DNA of 64,000 bases from Promerops cafer (Eukaryota > Chordata > Aves > Passeriformes > Nectariniidae), in NCBI GenBank assembly GCA_013398275.1, contig VZSE01006608.1, forward strand, positions 506,347-570,346. The letters are read 5' to 3'. Below, piece by piece: positions 23,601-37,378 of the stretch (within the stretch, counting starts at the first letter, position 1; each line of letters begins with the position of its first letter). The notes beneath the pieces are model-generated. The model worked only from the letters and a program-made list of their open reading frames with translations. It ran no database searches and had not been told where the DNA came from. A program made the position numbers and the translations under genes.

Positions 23601-25471
23601 ATGTTGTCCAAGGGCTGATAGTTCTGGTACCCAAAGAAAGACTGGAGAACTAAGCTGAGGATTTGTAGCACAGCTGTTGTTCAAAAAGACTTCCCCATAA
23701 TCCTGTTATGTGTCAAACATCTTCTTTGATGATCTTATGTTAAGAATAATTGAAATATAGTATATCGTGGGGTAAAAATAGACCTTGTGTTTATGGTTTA
23801 CTACCAGCTACTACTCTTCATACTCATCATGAAGGAGCTGCAGTAATCTGTGTTAGAGATCCCAGACAGGAGTTCACCATTTGTGCAGGTAGCTTGGTCA
23901 GGCTTTTTAGTTCTGTGTAGGTCCTGTTCTTCTGAATCCAACCTGATTCAGGGAGACCAGGAGATCTCTGTACTGAACTTGAGTGTTAAGAATTCCAGGA
24001 AGTTTTGCTACCTCAAAATGTCGGTCAGATGCTAAATGTGAGGTTGGATTGCTTGAATTGCAGGTGAATCACTGCTGTTGATCTGTTTCACTGGAATATG
24101 AATATTGCAAGCCTGTCCTTGCATCTGGAAGAATCAGTTTGGACTTGGTACAAATTACTCTAATGTCATAACAGTGGTGTTTTTTTCACTTGGCATTTCT
24201 GTGGTTTTTATTTTGGTGGGGTGGCTTATGAAGTTAAATACAGTCGTGGTCCAGAACTGAGTCAGCACATTTGTGTGACACTACAGCTGGTCTAATAAGC
24301 CACCTGGATTTTAGTCCTGGGAAATGTGCTGAGGAGGCTGTGACTCCCTGTGGAGCCGCATAAGACTTGAGATAGCATCCATCTGGATCTCAGCTCAGTC
24401 TGGCATAACTGTAGTCTCTGTGCTTGCACATGTGTTTCTTGGAACTTGGGGTGGAGACAAAAAGACTGTCATTGCAGAGTAAGTTTAGACCATACAGTAC
24501 TCGGTACTTAAGGGTTCAGAGCAGTAGAGATGCTGCTATACTGTTTACCCAGTTCAGGTACAGTGTGTGCTCGTAGTGATGGGTTCCTGCTGGTTATCCT
24601 ACAAGACCTGAGCTGCACCTGCATCTGCTGCACAGATGATCCAGAGTCTGAACACTTGAATTTTAACTTTTTTAAAAAATCGTTAATATAACAAGAGTTG
24701 GAAGTCTCTCCAAATTCTTGGTTTAAAAAATGTTTCAACACATTTGTCTACAAATTTTTTTTGTAGAGTTGCTCATAAGAATTGTTTGATGCATGCATAT
24801 TTTTACACCTCACCCCCCAGCATCTACGTAGTATAAAATAGGCATAGGTGCAGTATTACTTGCCTTTTGCCTCAACAGAAAGAGGCAAAGAAGGAGGAAC
24901 TAGGAAGGCAGCCTTTTGATATGCAGACACTTTTGTGATCAGAGCTGTGACACCTCTGGCTCAACAGGCTGCCTGCAGGGGAGTGGGATCTGTACTTACT
25001 AACATCTGTATCTGTAAATTAGAATGAGTGTTGATAAATGGTCACAATATGGTCACAATACAGGTGAATTAAACATTATTTTAGAAGAAGAAAACTTGCT
25101 GTGTTTTTTTTTTCATTTGAATACTGTCCATCAATAAGGACTAATATACTGTGTAGTCTCTTTGAAGATATCCCTTGAAATAATTCTTAAAGAAATGTTG
25201 AAATGAATATTTCTTTAATGTGTATCCATATTTTTCCTTAAAGGACAGTTTATGTAAGAATATTACTACAGCTACTTAAGGAATATTTTAACAAATATTA
25301 CCAGAAGAATTGCTTTAGTTTTGAGCATACTACAGAAAAATTGATCTATGTGCTTTTGTTATTTGTCTGGCTTTTATGAATGACTGTGCAGTCTAGAAGG
25401 CATTGAATATTAATTTGTAGCTGGATATCTTGAATAAAAAGTCTGCCTAAAGATGCTTAGGGAGAACATAT

Positions 25472-26572
25472 TGTATTGGGTTTGTGTGACAAGGTTTTGT
25501 TAATAAGGGGACTACAGGAGGGATTTCTCTGAGAAACATCCCGTGTCTGACGGAGCCAATGCCAGCCTGGCTCCAAGACAGACCTGCTGCTGGCCAAGGC
25601 TGAGCCAATCAGCAACTGTGGCAGTGCCCCTGAGATAACATATTTAAGAACAGATAAAAAGCCCTGCTGAATAGAAACTGCAGCTGGAGAGAGGAGTGAG
25701 AATATGTGAGAGAAACAACTCTGCAGACACCAAGGTCGGTGAAGAAGGAGGGGGAGGAGGTGCTCCAGGTGCTGGAACAGTGATTCCCTTGCAGCTGGTG
25801 GTGAAGACTGTGGGAAGACAGGCTGTCCCCCTGCAGTCCATGGAAGGCAACCAGGGAGCAGAAACCCACCTGCAGTCTGTGGAGGACCCCATGGTGAAGC
25901 AGGTAGATGTGCTGGAAGAAGGCTGTGACCCCATGGGAAGCCCATGCTAGAGTGGGCTCCTGGCAGGACTTGTGTAGAGAGAGGCCCAGGCTGGGGCAGG
26001 TTTGCTGGCAGGACTTGAGACCTATGGGGATTCCGTACTGGAGCAGTCTTATTATGGGACTGCTCCCCACGGAAGGGGGGGGCATGCTGGAGCAGTTTAT
26101 GAAGAAATGGAGCCCGTGAGAAAGACTTCCGTTGGAGAAGTTGGTAGAGGACTGTCTCCTGTGGGAGGGACCCCATGCTGGAGCAGGGGAAGGGTGTGAG
26201 GATTTCTACCTCTGAGAAGGAAGAGGAAACAGCATGTGATGAACTTACATGGCCCCCATTCCCCTGTGCTGTTGGGTGCTGTAGTGGAAATGGGGAGTGA
26301 GGTTGAGCCTGGGAAAAATTGAGGGGTGGGGGGAAGGTATTTTAAGATGCAGTTTTTATTTTCTTATTATTCTACTCTGACTTGCTTGGTAATAAATTAA
26401 TTTTTCCCCAAATTGAATTTGCTTTACCCATGATGGTAACTTGTGAGTGATCTCTCCCTGTCTTTATGTTGACCTAGGAGCCTTTCCTTCAATTTCTGTC
26501 CCCTGTCCAGCTGAGGAGGGGAGTGACAGAGTGTTGGTGGGCACCTAGTATCCAGCCAGGTCCAACTCACCA
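25472..26572 (+). mobile_element. LTR-like avian interspersed repeat in MLLT10 intron 2 (ERVL-type, provisional)
   Basis: An approximately 1.1-kb unit opening TGTATTGGGTTTGTGTGACA and ending CAACTCACCA, so it has TG...CA ends. I recognise the sequence as a repeat that is abundant in songbird genomes. It contains a TATA-like TATTTAA at 25641-25647 and an AATAAA poly(A) signal at 26391-26396, giving + orientation, the same as MLLT10. No retroviral coding sequence follows, so it would be a solo LTR. No convincing target-site duplication was found at the proposed ends. The 740-bp distance from TATA to poly(A) signal is long for an LTR R region. The GC-rich middle contains a ~46-bp periodic array. 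The ORFs crossing it are not recognised proteins. Confidence 0.6.
25885..26190 (+). repeat. Degenerate ~46-bp tandem array inside the LTR-like element
   Basis: The core ATGCTGGAGCAG recurs in varied form near 25891, 25944, 25990, 26036, 26084, 26130 and 26175, mostly 44-50 bp apart. Each is usually preceded by a CCCCATGGGA-type or GGGACCCC-type phrase. Copies differ at several positions, as expected of an old internal duplication. Confidence 0.75.
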
Positions 26573-29500
26573 TGGTGTGTCTTTGTGCCACAGATGGGAC
26601 ATAAGGAAGTCAGGATAAGGAAAGTAATTGGGGAGGTAGCAGGCAAAACTTGGACTGAACAGAATTAGAGAGAAAAGTGGAATGATTGTGGAGACTTTGT
26701 GTTGTTCTGATTGTAATGAAGGTGAAAATTTTTTTTTGAAATACTGTTGATGGAGAGATCTGTGTTTCTTGTCCATGACATAGATGGGTGAATGTTGTTT
26801 GCTTTGCATTTCATGAGTGTGAGAAAATATTCTTTCCTGTGCACATTTTGTTGGTGTATGTAGTGAATAGAGACCTAAAACCTTATTGTACTGCAACTCA
26901 AAAGATGACAGAATTGCTTAGCATTACAGTGTCTGGTCTTCAGGGTTAGGAGTACAATAAGTGCAGAAGGTGCTGCAGAAGTGCAGTGTAGTTTCTGTGT
27001 ACTTCCCCAACGTATCAAAATGGGAGTATTAATGCCATTTCTGATTGTGCTTCCTTCATGCTTTTTTTTTCTTCCTTTTTCTTTGTGTGCTGTATTTTTC
27101 CCTGCTTATATGTGTACTTGTTACTTGGTTTGTAAAAACACAGATGAGTTCTTGAACTTATCTGAAGCACTTTCCTACAGCAGAGAAAAGATCTGCTACT
27201 TCTAAGTTTTGATTAGCTACAGTCTACTGAAATGTACATATAATTTGTGCAGTAGTTTATAATTACATTATGCAAATCATGGTTACATAGAGTATTCAGG
27301 CTTTAAAACAGTGTTACATCAGTCAAGTACTACTTGATCGAAAACTTTTTAGCATGGATGTCAATATGACAGGTACTTCAGTAAATAGTCTAAAGGTTCT
27401 TTGGCAAAATTACTAACCAAAGCGAGGCTAGAACAAAACATTTTCCCTTACAGGAATTGCATAATACTTATGTGGAAATGTTTTATGAATGTTTGTTTCA
27501 TTGTATTCACTGGCAGAAGAAGTCTCTAAAGTAAGCAAGGGGTTCCTCAACTTGTGAGAAGCCTTGCTTAGAATTGATGGTAACATTTTATAGCTAGGAA
27601 TTTTTAAGATGAAGCTGTGATATTGCAGAAGAACATTGAAATGAACCATTGCATACTGTATTTGCTTCATGCAGATTGAATTGGGTCAGTCGCATACTTT
27701 CAGGCTGATAAAAACATTGGATGTTTAGTTGGAAATACAGCCAAATGTGACAGGCATTTCTCATAGCCTTCTGATGCTTTATATTGAAGATCAATGTGTG
27801 AATCTTAAACTTTTTGTATGTTTATAATTCGGAATCTTGCAACATCTAGCAGGGCTTACTAGTCTTAAGTATATGGTAGGAGATCTATGGTTTTGGACTT
27901 CAAAAGTTGGAGTAGCCAGATCGTGATATACCTTGTGTGTCATCACTATGCTACATTGTACTCTACATTATCTCACTTCTAGTTATCTTACATACACTGA
28001 GTGAAAGTATGACTTTGTCACCTGTAGTACTTACTGACTGGATGGTGTTGAAGAATGCTGATTTGCATGTTGAGTGCCTCTAATCTTCTTGTCATATTCT
28101 ACAAATTTATTATCTATAGTAGATGTTTTTGAGAGAGCTAATTGAATCTGCATATATTTTTATCTGATGCCTTGATAAAAAGAGCTAGGTTGAGTCTCTT
28201 TAATTTATCCAGGTATAAACCCCAAAATGCTTCAGGTAGTCAGTCTGTTTTTCTTTTACCTGTCAATAGTCTGCTTTAAAAAAAAGTTCTTTCCTTCTCC
28301 TGGGACAGATGACTGAATAGAGATGGGGCAGAGATTTGGCAAATTTGTCAGCATCAAGAAATGGTTATTTGAAGATGAAGATGACTTAATTTCTTAAGTT
28401 GTCAAGTTGCAGAACATAGCACTTTGGAAGAGAAGTACTGACAGCATGCATTCGTTTGCTCTATTAGTGATGTCAGCCAGTTGGGGATTCTTGGATGTGG
28501 CAGAAGATACTTTGATTCCTGTTGGTTCTTTGTTGTGTTTTATGAACACTGAAGTCTGGTGTGAATCATAGTGAAACACTGCAACTTTAATTTGCTTCTT
28601 TTTGGATATTTGAAAAATTGTGTAGTTGGCTCCTTGCTGACTTCTGCTTCAAATCCTGGCATGGTTTTAAGCTATCATTTTTAGAGTCATTTAGATCAAA
28701 ATAGTGAAGGTGAGTATTTTGTGAGTTTATAATGTTTACATAGGGTTTATAAGGTCTGAAGACATCATAGGTTGAGAATATTGATAAAGTATATTGCTAC
28801 CCCACTGTAGTTTAGAAACTGATAAATAAAAAAGTGTGGATTTGGTTTTGTAGATAGAAGTCTCTTCTTTGGCTATTTTTTTCTTTGGCTGTTTTTTTTT
28901 CCTAAAGCAGCTCATCCTTTTGGCTGTATTGAGCAGGGAAAAAATGAACTTCTGACTCTGGCAAGTATTACAGAGCATGGATGTTAAAATAGAAAGAAAC
29001 TCTAACAGGAATTTTCATAGTACCTAATTGGTTTTAAAGAAAAAGCATGAAAGAAATTATCAATAAAATATTAGAGTAAAAACATTTGGTATGAATAGAT
29101 AGCCCGAGTTTGGTGTGAGTAGAGGTTTAGTAATTTTCAACAGCTGCTGGAAATGCTTGTGAGTTTTACTGGACTTTCTGGAGGCTTCAAGGGCTGAGAT
29201 GGTGATCTTCTCTGGTTAGTCTTTGTACATTGGCAGTAGCGATCTTGCTTCATTGAAGATGGCTTGAAGCAGGGAATAGAAAGATGAGATGTCACTGCTC
29301 AGGGTGGGGGTAAGCTGTTGCCAGCAGATATGGATGTGGTCAGTCTGGTGCATGTCCTGTTCTGGGTCTGTTCTTGTGCTGACTGCCTGTAAATTTGCAT
29401 CTATTGATAGACTTTATGCAAAGATCTAAATTTCCAGATGAAACGTCTTGGCAGCAGGGTACTGGTTTGTACTACTCTGCAAATTGTCTGTGGGTTTTCC

Positions 29501-30870
29501 TTTTGTTGTCTAGTCTTGCAAAAACTGTTCCTTTGTAGGCTGTAAGATACTTGTTTTTTTGTAGATAGCCTCTGATTAGCTGAATTGATGTTAGATTTTC
29601 TATTAACTATAATCTAGTTGTCTGTGGTTCTTAATTTCAGTTAGCACACTCATGGAAGTGTCTAGAATATGGTGTCTCTTCATAGATGGAGCTGTGTTTG
29701 CATTGGTTGTTCAGTACCATATTTTTCTGAATCTAACACAAATTAATCACTAAATTTACCCCAATTTTTTTCAGGTTTATTAGGGGGAAAAGAGAATTTT
29801 TCCTATTTTCAGTGTTTTCATTGCAATGTACATGTATTATATTCTTACTTTTATTTTGTTTCCTATTGAAGAAAACACACCAGGGTAACAGGAACGTGGA
29901 AAGTATAAAAGGAAATTAGAAAATATAGGATTCTTTCCCCTGGAGAAAATGAAATACTAATTTCAGATCCTTTAGGGGACAAGGAAGATAAATAACAAGA
30001 AGGTTTTGAGCTTAGAAGATAATTTTTCTTTGAAAGAATCGAATAAACTTCAAATAATTATGTATAGGTTGGATGACATATGTACAGCATTGGCATAACT
30101 GAAACTCTAAATGTGATTTTTAATAAACTTTGTGTTCAGAGTGGTTTTCTAAATAGTCATTTTTTCTCAGAATATTTATGTTTTTGTCAGCAATAGGTAT
30201 GTGTCTGCCAGCATTAAATTGTTTTGCTTTAACTGAAATAACTACCCATGTCAAGATTTTTACCCTTCTAAACCAGTTTTTAAGTCCATATTAAGATGTT
30301 ATTAGGGTATTATTATTATTATGAAGGTATTATTTGAAGTAGTAGTATTTAAGCTTACCTAGCATATTTGAAGTCTGTAGGATTGGGAAACATCATCCTA
30401 GATATAATAAAGAATATTATAGGTGTCTTCTACAGGTGTCTTTTTTTCTGGTAACACCCAAGAGTGAGACAAAATGTTATGGAATACTGGTGAAGGCAGT
30501 TGAAGCTGTATCACAGAACTTGGGATATGAGTATCTGGACACAGTCAGTTGTGCTGCAAGCTTCTGCAGCTGCTGATACTGGGAATCAGGGTTGATGAGA
30601 ACATCATGGGCTGCCAGTTGGAAGGCCGTCGATTGGAAACTAACTCTCTGATCAGCTGCTTTGCTTACCTTTGTAAATCTGTCCATGTGCTTTGGGAAAG
30701 TGTGTTGAGTTAGTGCATTTTGTTACGCACAGAAATACCCAGTAGCATGGTGTGCTGTAAAAGAAATGTATTTGAAAGCAAATTCAGAAGTAAAGCAATA
30801 AAAGGCTTGGCAATTGACTCTTTCCTCCTAGGTTAATTTGTAAAAAGTCATAAGAATTTGAAGTATTCTT

Positions 30871-32466
30871 AGAATCATCTAATAGTTAAGATTGGAAAAA
30901 AACTCTGTGATCATTGAATCCAGCTGTTAACTCAGCACTACTGTATTCACCACTAAACTGTGTCTCTAAGTGCCACATCCACATGCTTTTTGAATACTGC
31001 AGGGGTGGTGATTTTGCCACTTCATGGGCAGCCTGTTCTGATCAACCTGATCACCCTTTCAGTGAAGAAATCTTTCCTAATATCCAATCTAAACCTCCTT
31101 TGGTGCAGTGTGAGATAATTTCCTCTTGTCCTGTCACTTGTTACCTGGGAAAAGAGACTGACACTCACCTGGGTACACCCTTTTTCTGAGAGCACAGAGA
31201 AGTGGAGCTGTAGATAAGCTATTCCCTGGCCTCGTCCAGGCTAAACACCTCCAGCTCCCTCAGCTGTTCCTCATCAGACCTGTGCTCCAGACCTTTCACC
31301 AGCTCCATTGCCCTTCTCTGGACTCTCTCCAGCACCTCAATGTCCTTTTGGAATTGAGGGGCACAGAACTGAACCCAGCATTTGAGGTGAGGCCTCACCA
31401 GTGCCGAGTACAGGGGGATGATCACTGCCCTGGTCCTGCTGGCCTCTCTGTTGCTGATCCAGGCCAGGATGTCTTTGGCCTCTTGGCCACCTGGGCCCTC
31501 TCTGGCTCATGTTCAGGTGCTGTTGGCCAGCAGCCCCAGGACCTTTTCCAACTTCATCTTTCCAGCCCCTCTGCCCCAGCCTGTAGCTGCAGGGGTTGTT
31601 GTGACCCAAGGGCAGGACCAGGCACAAGCACTTGGCCTTGTTGAACCTCAGAGCTCTGGCCTTTCCCCATCAATGCAGCCTGTCCAGATCCCCCTGCAGA
31701 GCCTTCCTGCCCTCCAGCAGATCAACACTCCCCCCCAGCTCAGTGTGTCTGCAGAGTCACTGAGGGGGCCCTGGATCCCCTCATGTGGATCCTTGCTAAA
31801 GATATTAAACAGAACTGGTCCCAGCACTGAGCCCTGGGGAACACTGCTGGATGTAATTCCATTCACCAGCACCCTCTGGGCCCGGCCATCCCAACAATTT
31901 CCTACTGAGCACCTGGCCAAGCTGCAGCCAGGTGAGCAGCCTCATGAGCAGCCAGTTCCTGCAGGAGATGCCGTGGGAAGTGGTGTCAGAGGTCTTCCTG
32001 AAGTCCAGGTAGACACATCCAGAGCCTTTCACTCATCCACTAAGTGGGTTACTTTGTCACAAAAGGAGATGAGGTTGGTCAATCTGGACCTGCCCATGCT
32101 GGCTGGGCCTGATTTCCCTGGTTGTTCAGCATATGCCCTGTGATGGCACTCAAGGTGATCTCCTTTATGACCTCCCCAGCACTGAGGTCAGGATGATAGT
32201 CCTGTAATTCCCTGGATCTTCCTTTCAGCCTTTCTTTTAGATAGGTGTCTCAGCTGCTGATCTCCAGTCAACTGAGACCTCCCTGGTTAGCCAGGGCTGC
32301 TGGTAAATGGCTGAAAGTCAGTTGGCAAGCTCTCAGTACCCTTGGGTGGATCCCATGCAGCCCCATAGACTTGTGTGTGTCTAAATGGCATGGCAGGTAA
32401 CTGACAATTTTCCTCCTGGATTATGGGGACTCCATTCTGTTCTCTGCTTCTGTCTTCCAGCTCATG
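30871..32466 (-). mobile_element. CR1 LINE, 5'-truncated, - strand, in MLLT10 intron 2
   Basis: About 1.6 kb of a CR1 non-LTR retrotransposon. Its 3' end is on the left, beginning AGAATCATCTAATAG (reverse complement of the CR1 ATTCTATG tail), followed by CR1 3' UTR. Read on the - strand, the remnant reverse transcriptase shows VYLDFRK near 31990, VPQGSVLGPVLFNIF near 31830 and the C-terminal phrase YSALVRPHLKCWVQFCAPQF near 31370-31410. Reading frames are broken by stops and frameshifts and the polymerase FADD motif is lost (SADT in its place), so it is a dead copy. The 5' end is missing, as in most CR1 insertions. Orientation is antisense to MLLT10. Confidence 0.93.
31219..32032 (-). pseudogene. 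CR1 reverse transcriptase remnant
   Basis: Three overlapping - strand fragments (31219-31425, 31648-31920, 31805-32032) each match part of the CR1 ORF2 reverse transcriptase but lie in different frames. The order along the - strand is correct: the catalytic palm phrase LDFRK, then the PQGSVLGP motif, then the thumb-side VRPHL motif. Frameshifts between fragments and loss of the second catalytic Asp pair show that no active enzyme can be made. Confidence 0.85.
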
Positions 32467-33020
32467 TTTTCACTAAAATGTGAACTAAAATTGCAGCAAC
32501 AAGTGGATTTAACCATTCTTCTGTTTGTTTAATGATTAACAGGAGCAGCAGAATAAAATGTTTTGTCTGATAACTTTTAACTCCTGCTGATGAAAAAAAT
32601 TGAAAGAGGTTGAATGTCGGGTTTCAAGAACTGTTATGCTGATTGTGTGTAACTCGCTATTTTTGTTATTTCTAACTTCATGGACCATGTATTGCAATCT
32701 CATAGAGTTGTTTCTTTCAGTTAAATACTGTTGGGGCTTGGGGTTTTGGTTTTTTTTTGTCTGTTGTCAAGCAGTATGAAACAGTAATTCTGTGAACAAA
32801 ATGTACTTTGGAGAATAAAAACTGTTCTGGAAGTGTCATGCTGGGTCTATGCACCTTGACAGGGAATTTAAGCTTCCAAATGCAACATTTTGCATACATG
32901 GCTGATGCCTGTTGAAAATCCTGAAATACATGAATGTTAGGGAAATATCAAAACAAAATTGAGCAAGAAATTTGTCTGTATTACTACCAACATAAAATTA
33001 GTCTGTTTCAAGCGTATGCT

Positions 33021-33042
33021 CCCTTTCCCTTTCCCTTTCCCT
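33021..33042. repeat. CCCTTT hexamer repeat
   Basis: Nearly four units of CCCTTT in MLLT10 intron 2. Confidence 0.92.
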
Positions 33043-36000
33043 GGTGAGGCCTTTGGGTGGACTTCCACTCTGATGTGTAGCCAGTGTAGATAATGCCACC
33101 TTCCAAATAAGGTAGCTATATCCTTTATATCCTTTCCTGACCACCTGTCTGTGTTCCTGTTACATTTGCTATCTGGTGTCTTTTGTGTAGCCTTATGGAA
33201 AGGTGGCTCGAAGAAGTGATTTGACTGAAAAAAAGTATTTTAGATTGCTGGTTAGGATTTCCATATAGTCAATTGAATGCTTTTCCCAGAGCAAGGAAGG
33301 CAGTAGAAAGGACACAACAGGGGGGGGATGGTCAGTGATCTTCTTCTGGCAGCACAATGCAATTATGCTACCTTAAAGTGAGCCCGTAGTAAAGTCAGCT
33401 GGAACTGTAGCCTGATGTCTTGGCTAACTTTAAATAAGTGTGGTCTGTTTAATCTGCTGTAGATCTTGTGTTATTTAGGTTAACAGGTCACATTGAAAGA
33501 AACGTTTTATTGCCTCATTGCAATGCTGGGAGTCCTGCAGTCCTGCAGGATTTTACTTGGTTGACAGTCATTATTCAGGTGAATGGTTCCAGTGGCCTAG
33601 CTTGGGCCACAATTCAGTAAATTACTTGCACAAGAATTCTTTGACCTTTGTTTTCTTATAACAAGAGACAGCATATAATGGATGTCTGCAGATGATGCTT
33701 TATGAATGTGCTCCAAATTTTCAGAACCCTGAGGGAAGAACAATGTTATATTCCTATTACTATTTTTCTTCTTCTCTCCTGCTTGTGTAGTCTTGTCCCT
33801 GTCTCTTTATCTTCCCTATTTACCATGTGCCTTTTGCTCTTTCCCTTAATTTCAACATGAATAAGGTAGTCTCTTGGATTGAATCAGTTTCTCTATGCCT
33901 TTCCAGTTGAAAAATTGGTAGAGCTAGGTTTACCAAGAAGACTTGAAAAAATATTTATATAACGTTACCGAATGCTGGTTAAGGTAGCTCTTAGTCCTGG
34001 TTAAAATGGCAAGGTGTATTTATCTAGAAGAGAGGAAGAACACTTTATACCACAATGCAGTGGAGCCAAGTTGGACTGTAACTGATTCAGTTTGGGAAGC
34101 TGGAATTATTTAGCTCCTTGTTTTACTTTGGTCTTCCATTCTTGCAACTTTTTTCTGATGGGTATCTTTAGTGAACACCTCTGTTTTTTCTTTTCTTTTG
34201 TTATTATTTCAGTTCTTTATTTCTTCCTGGTTATTTTTACTTTTTTAATAATGTTGAAGGGATAAAAAGTTTATTTCTTTTTCTGCATGAATCTCTCATG
34301 CTTCTGGTTTTAGTTCTCTGCCAGGTGATGTTTTAAAGACTGGACTGCTCAGGAGGCAATGGGTTTTTCATCAGACCCAGTCAATCTCAATTCGCCTGAA
34401 TGCTAAAGGTATAGGATCAGTCTTTGTTTACTTAATTAAGTTGCTGTTTATGTAGCTCAGAAGTGAGTTGTGACAGTCATGCTGTCAGACTCTTCCAGCT
34501 TCACAGCTCTGAGATTGGTTTCATTTTAGTCCTCTACAGGAGACCTTGTAGTCCAAAGCCATTCCTGCTGAGAGTTCACCCCAGTTATGCATGGACAGAA
34601 GCTAGATCCATGAACTTAGTCTCTTCCACTAAAGAGCTGCAAAAATGAGATGTCCTTACACTCTGTAAGGACAGGAAGGAAAAGGATGATGTAGTTTTCT
34701 TCAATTTCTTTGTGTTCCTTCAGCCAGTATTTGTCTTCACTCTCTTCAGATCGAATTCAGCTGCCTGTACCACATGTGCTGCTGTGCCTCCCTGTATTCG
34801 GCTAGTGTAGCACACCAAAGGATATGATTATTCTCTAGGGTCACAATCTGCCTCTGTAGTGTTCACATTTGCACTGCTTAACCCAGTGATGTTTATCTGA
34901 ATTGTTGATCAGTCATAGCAGCTTGCCCTGTTTGTGCTATAGTCTCTTGTAGGTGTTGTGTCTGCCCCTGCTACCTACTCCCTCTGCCCTGCATAGCTGG
35001 TTTAGAAGTTCCCCACAGTGTTTCTGAATGCTCAGACAATAAATTTGTGTCAGAAATCCTTTGCCAGAGTTGAGACTTGTAACACACAGCTGGAGAAAAG
35101 AGCCCTATCATGGTCCATGTGCTCAAATATTAGAGACCATCTGTATGGATCATCAGATTGTTCCATATACTATGTTGCATCATCAACATGCATGATAAAA
35201 AGATGAAAATTATTATATTCCATCCATTTTAGAACTAGTAATAAAATGTTAGTTTAAAGAAAAAAAATTCTCTGCTAGCTACTTGTCTCAAGGCATGACA
35301 TTCACTGTTCCCACCTGGCAAAGCTCCTGGTTTTACTACGTAGTGTGTATGGAAACTTGGCAGAGCAGAAATGGGTGACAGATTCTGAGTGTGCAGGCTG
35401 GGAAGGAGTTAGGTTCCTAATGCAGGGAAAGGGAGTAGAAGGGCTCCGGGTGTAGCTGTCTGCTCTGTTAGCATACTAGGGTGTTACTTTATTGCAGATT
35501 GTAGCCACATTTCATGGCACCAGAAGTGCTCTGTGTCATTGAAGTGCAAATATCCCTGCAGAATTACCAGTTCTCAGCACCATGAGAGATCAGTGCAATT
35601 CTTCACTCAAGTTTTCTTCCACTGTCAAAACTTCCTCCTCCACTTCAGTTTTCTGTCTTGCATCCTTTCTGACTGGTTGCAGCCAGGACTGCAGAGGATT
35701 AATGAGGGACCTGAGGCCTTGTAGACGTGGGGAACAAAAATAAATCGGGTGAAGCTGATGAGACTGAATGGAGCATGCTTAACTCTTCTGCATAAAGGAC
35801 TGGCTCAAGTCATTGCATCTTAGTGTCCTGTGATCATTTTGATTTATTTTGTGCTAAAGTTTGCACAAGAAGCTTGCTAATTCTTTAATTACTAGTGCTG
35901 CAGTGCTGTGGCTCCCTGCCTTCAGTTTTGCTGGTGCAACTGTTTATGGGATTATACTTAAATTGCATCAGTGATATGACCTGAATTAAAAATGTTAAAA

Positions 36001-37378
36001 AGTTTATTTCGTTCTGTTTCACTGATCTGTTCTAAGGGGCAGCCCTACAGATAGTTGTGTTAGTAGCTGAGGGAGTGGTGGAGGGAGAAATTAGTGAGGA
36101 GGAGGTGAATGGAAGAAGAGAACCTCCTAAACTGGTTTTGCCACCAGTGAAAATGTATGTCAGACTTCCATAGGCTTGCAGACGTGGGGCAAGGCAGAAG
36201 CTGTTAACAGCTTCTCTTCTCTCAGTTGCATCATCTTGTCTCATTGGCTTTAAGCTGCCAGCTTGCAGCTTTGGGATGGGAGCAAACTTCATTGCACTGT
36301 GGCCGTCAATATATACCAGGCTTCTTTCTTTAGGAAGCTGGTTCAGTTTATGAGAAATTCACTGAAATGAAACTGTTGCTACTGTGTATCTCTCAGCACT
36401 TTAGTATTTAATATCTGGAGAGCTGAAGTGTTGAGATACAGCTCACAAATATACTGCATATGTAGGATTTTGTTTAAAATGAACTAATCAGTTCATTTCA
36501 GTGTCTTGACTAAAAAAAAAGTGTAATGATCGAAGTCTGCAGGCAACTTGCAGAATGACTAAGATGTTTTCAGCCACTTTTTTAATATAAATTTCACCAT
36601 AGACTTAATGCTGACTTTGAATAAATTGCTGATCATTTTAGTGAGTGTGAGAGAGAGATGAGTGAAGCAAAAGACAAAAGGCTACAATCCCAAAGATTCT
36701 TCTTTCTTTGTGCAGCTCTCTATACCAGTGCACTGAGAAAAAATATGTTTTTTTTTCTCTTTTACTCTCCATGAAAGCCTCTTTGCTGCTAATATAAATT
36801 TTTTTACAGGTTAAGAAAGATAGTCTTTCAAATTTCTTACAGGTTAAGATAGTTGTTGAGGTATTCTTTAGCCATATGAATTTCAGGAATGGAAGTTCTA
36901 GTTCCTCAAATAAGTTTTCACAATCTGCTTCTGAGGCACTTCTAGCATCATAGACTCACTTATCTGCTGTCTTGTCAGTTAGCTGGTAATAGAGAACAGC
37001 TCTGTTCAGGGAACAGCGAGAACAGGTGTCCCACTCTGTTTGAAGGATATGGTGTTAAGTTTGCATCTGATGATCTTGATTTGCTTAAGATTATTAGGTT
37101 TGTATGCTTTGAGTTGTCCCTAGTCTGGAAATATATAAAGGTTGTAATATGGTGATTGCTAGGTATAGGATCCCTATAGTGGTATTCCTGTGCTTGTAAT
37201 TTGGAGCACTTGAATGGAATGTGTGTCAAATCTAGTAATTTCTGTCATTTCTGGTTTGGAATTGGTTCACATGCTCTAGGACACTTAGGGATAAACATGA
37301 TATTAGGAACTTGATAGGAGGCAGTGATAGCAGAAAAACTTCTGTTGTGATCCTGGTGTATGTTGGAAGAATACATCA

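Noticed and set aside
25457..26176. 239-codon - strand ORF and shorter ORFs at 25.5-26.2 kb
   Set aside because: They lie inside an LTR-like repeat with an internal ~46-bp array, which explains the Leu/Gln/Pro-rich pattern.
31418..32143. 241-codon + strand ORF
   Set aside because: It is the antisense of the CR1 reverse transcriptase remnant on the - strand.
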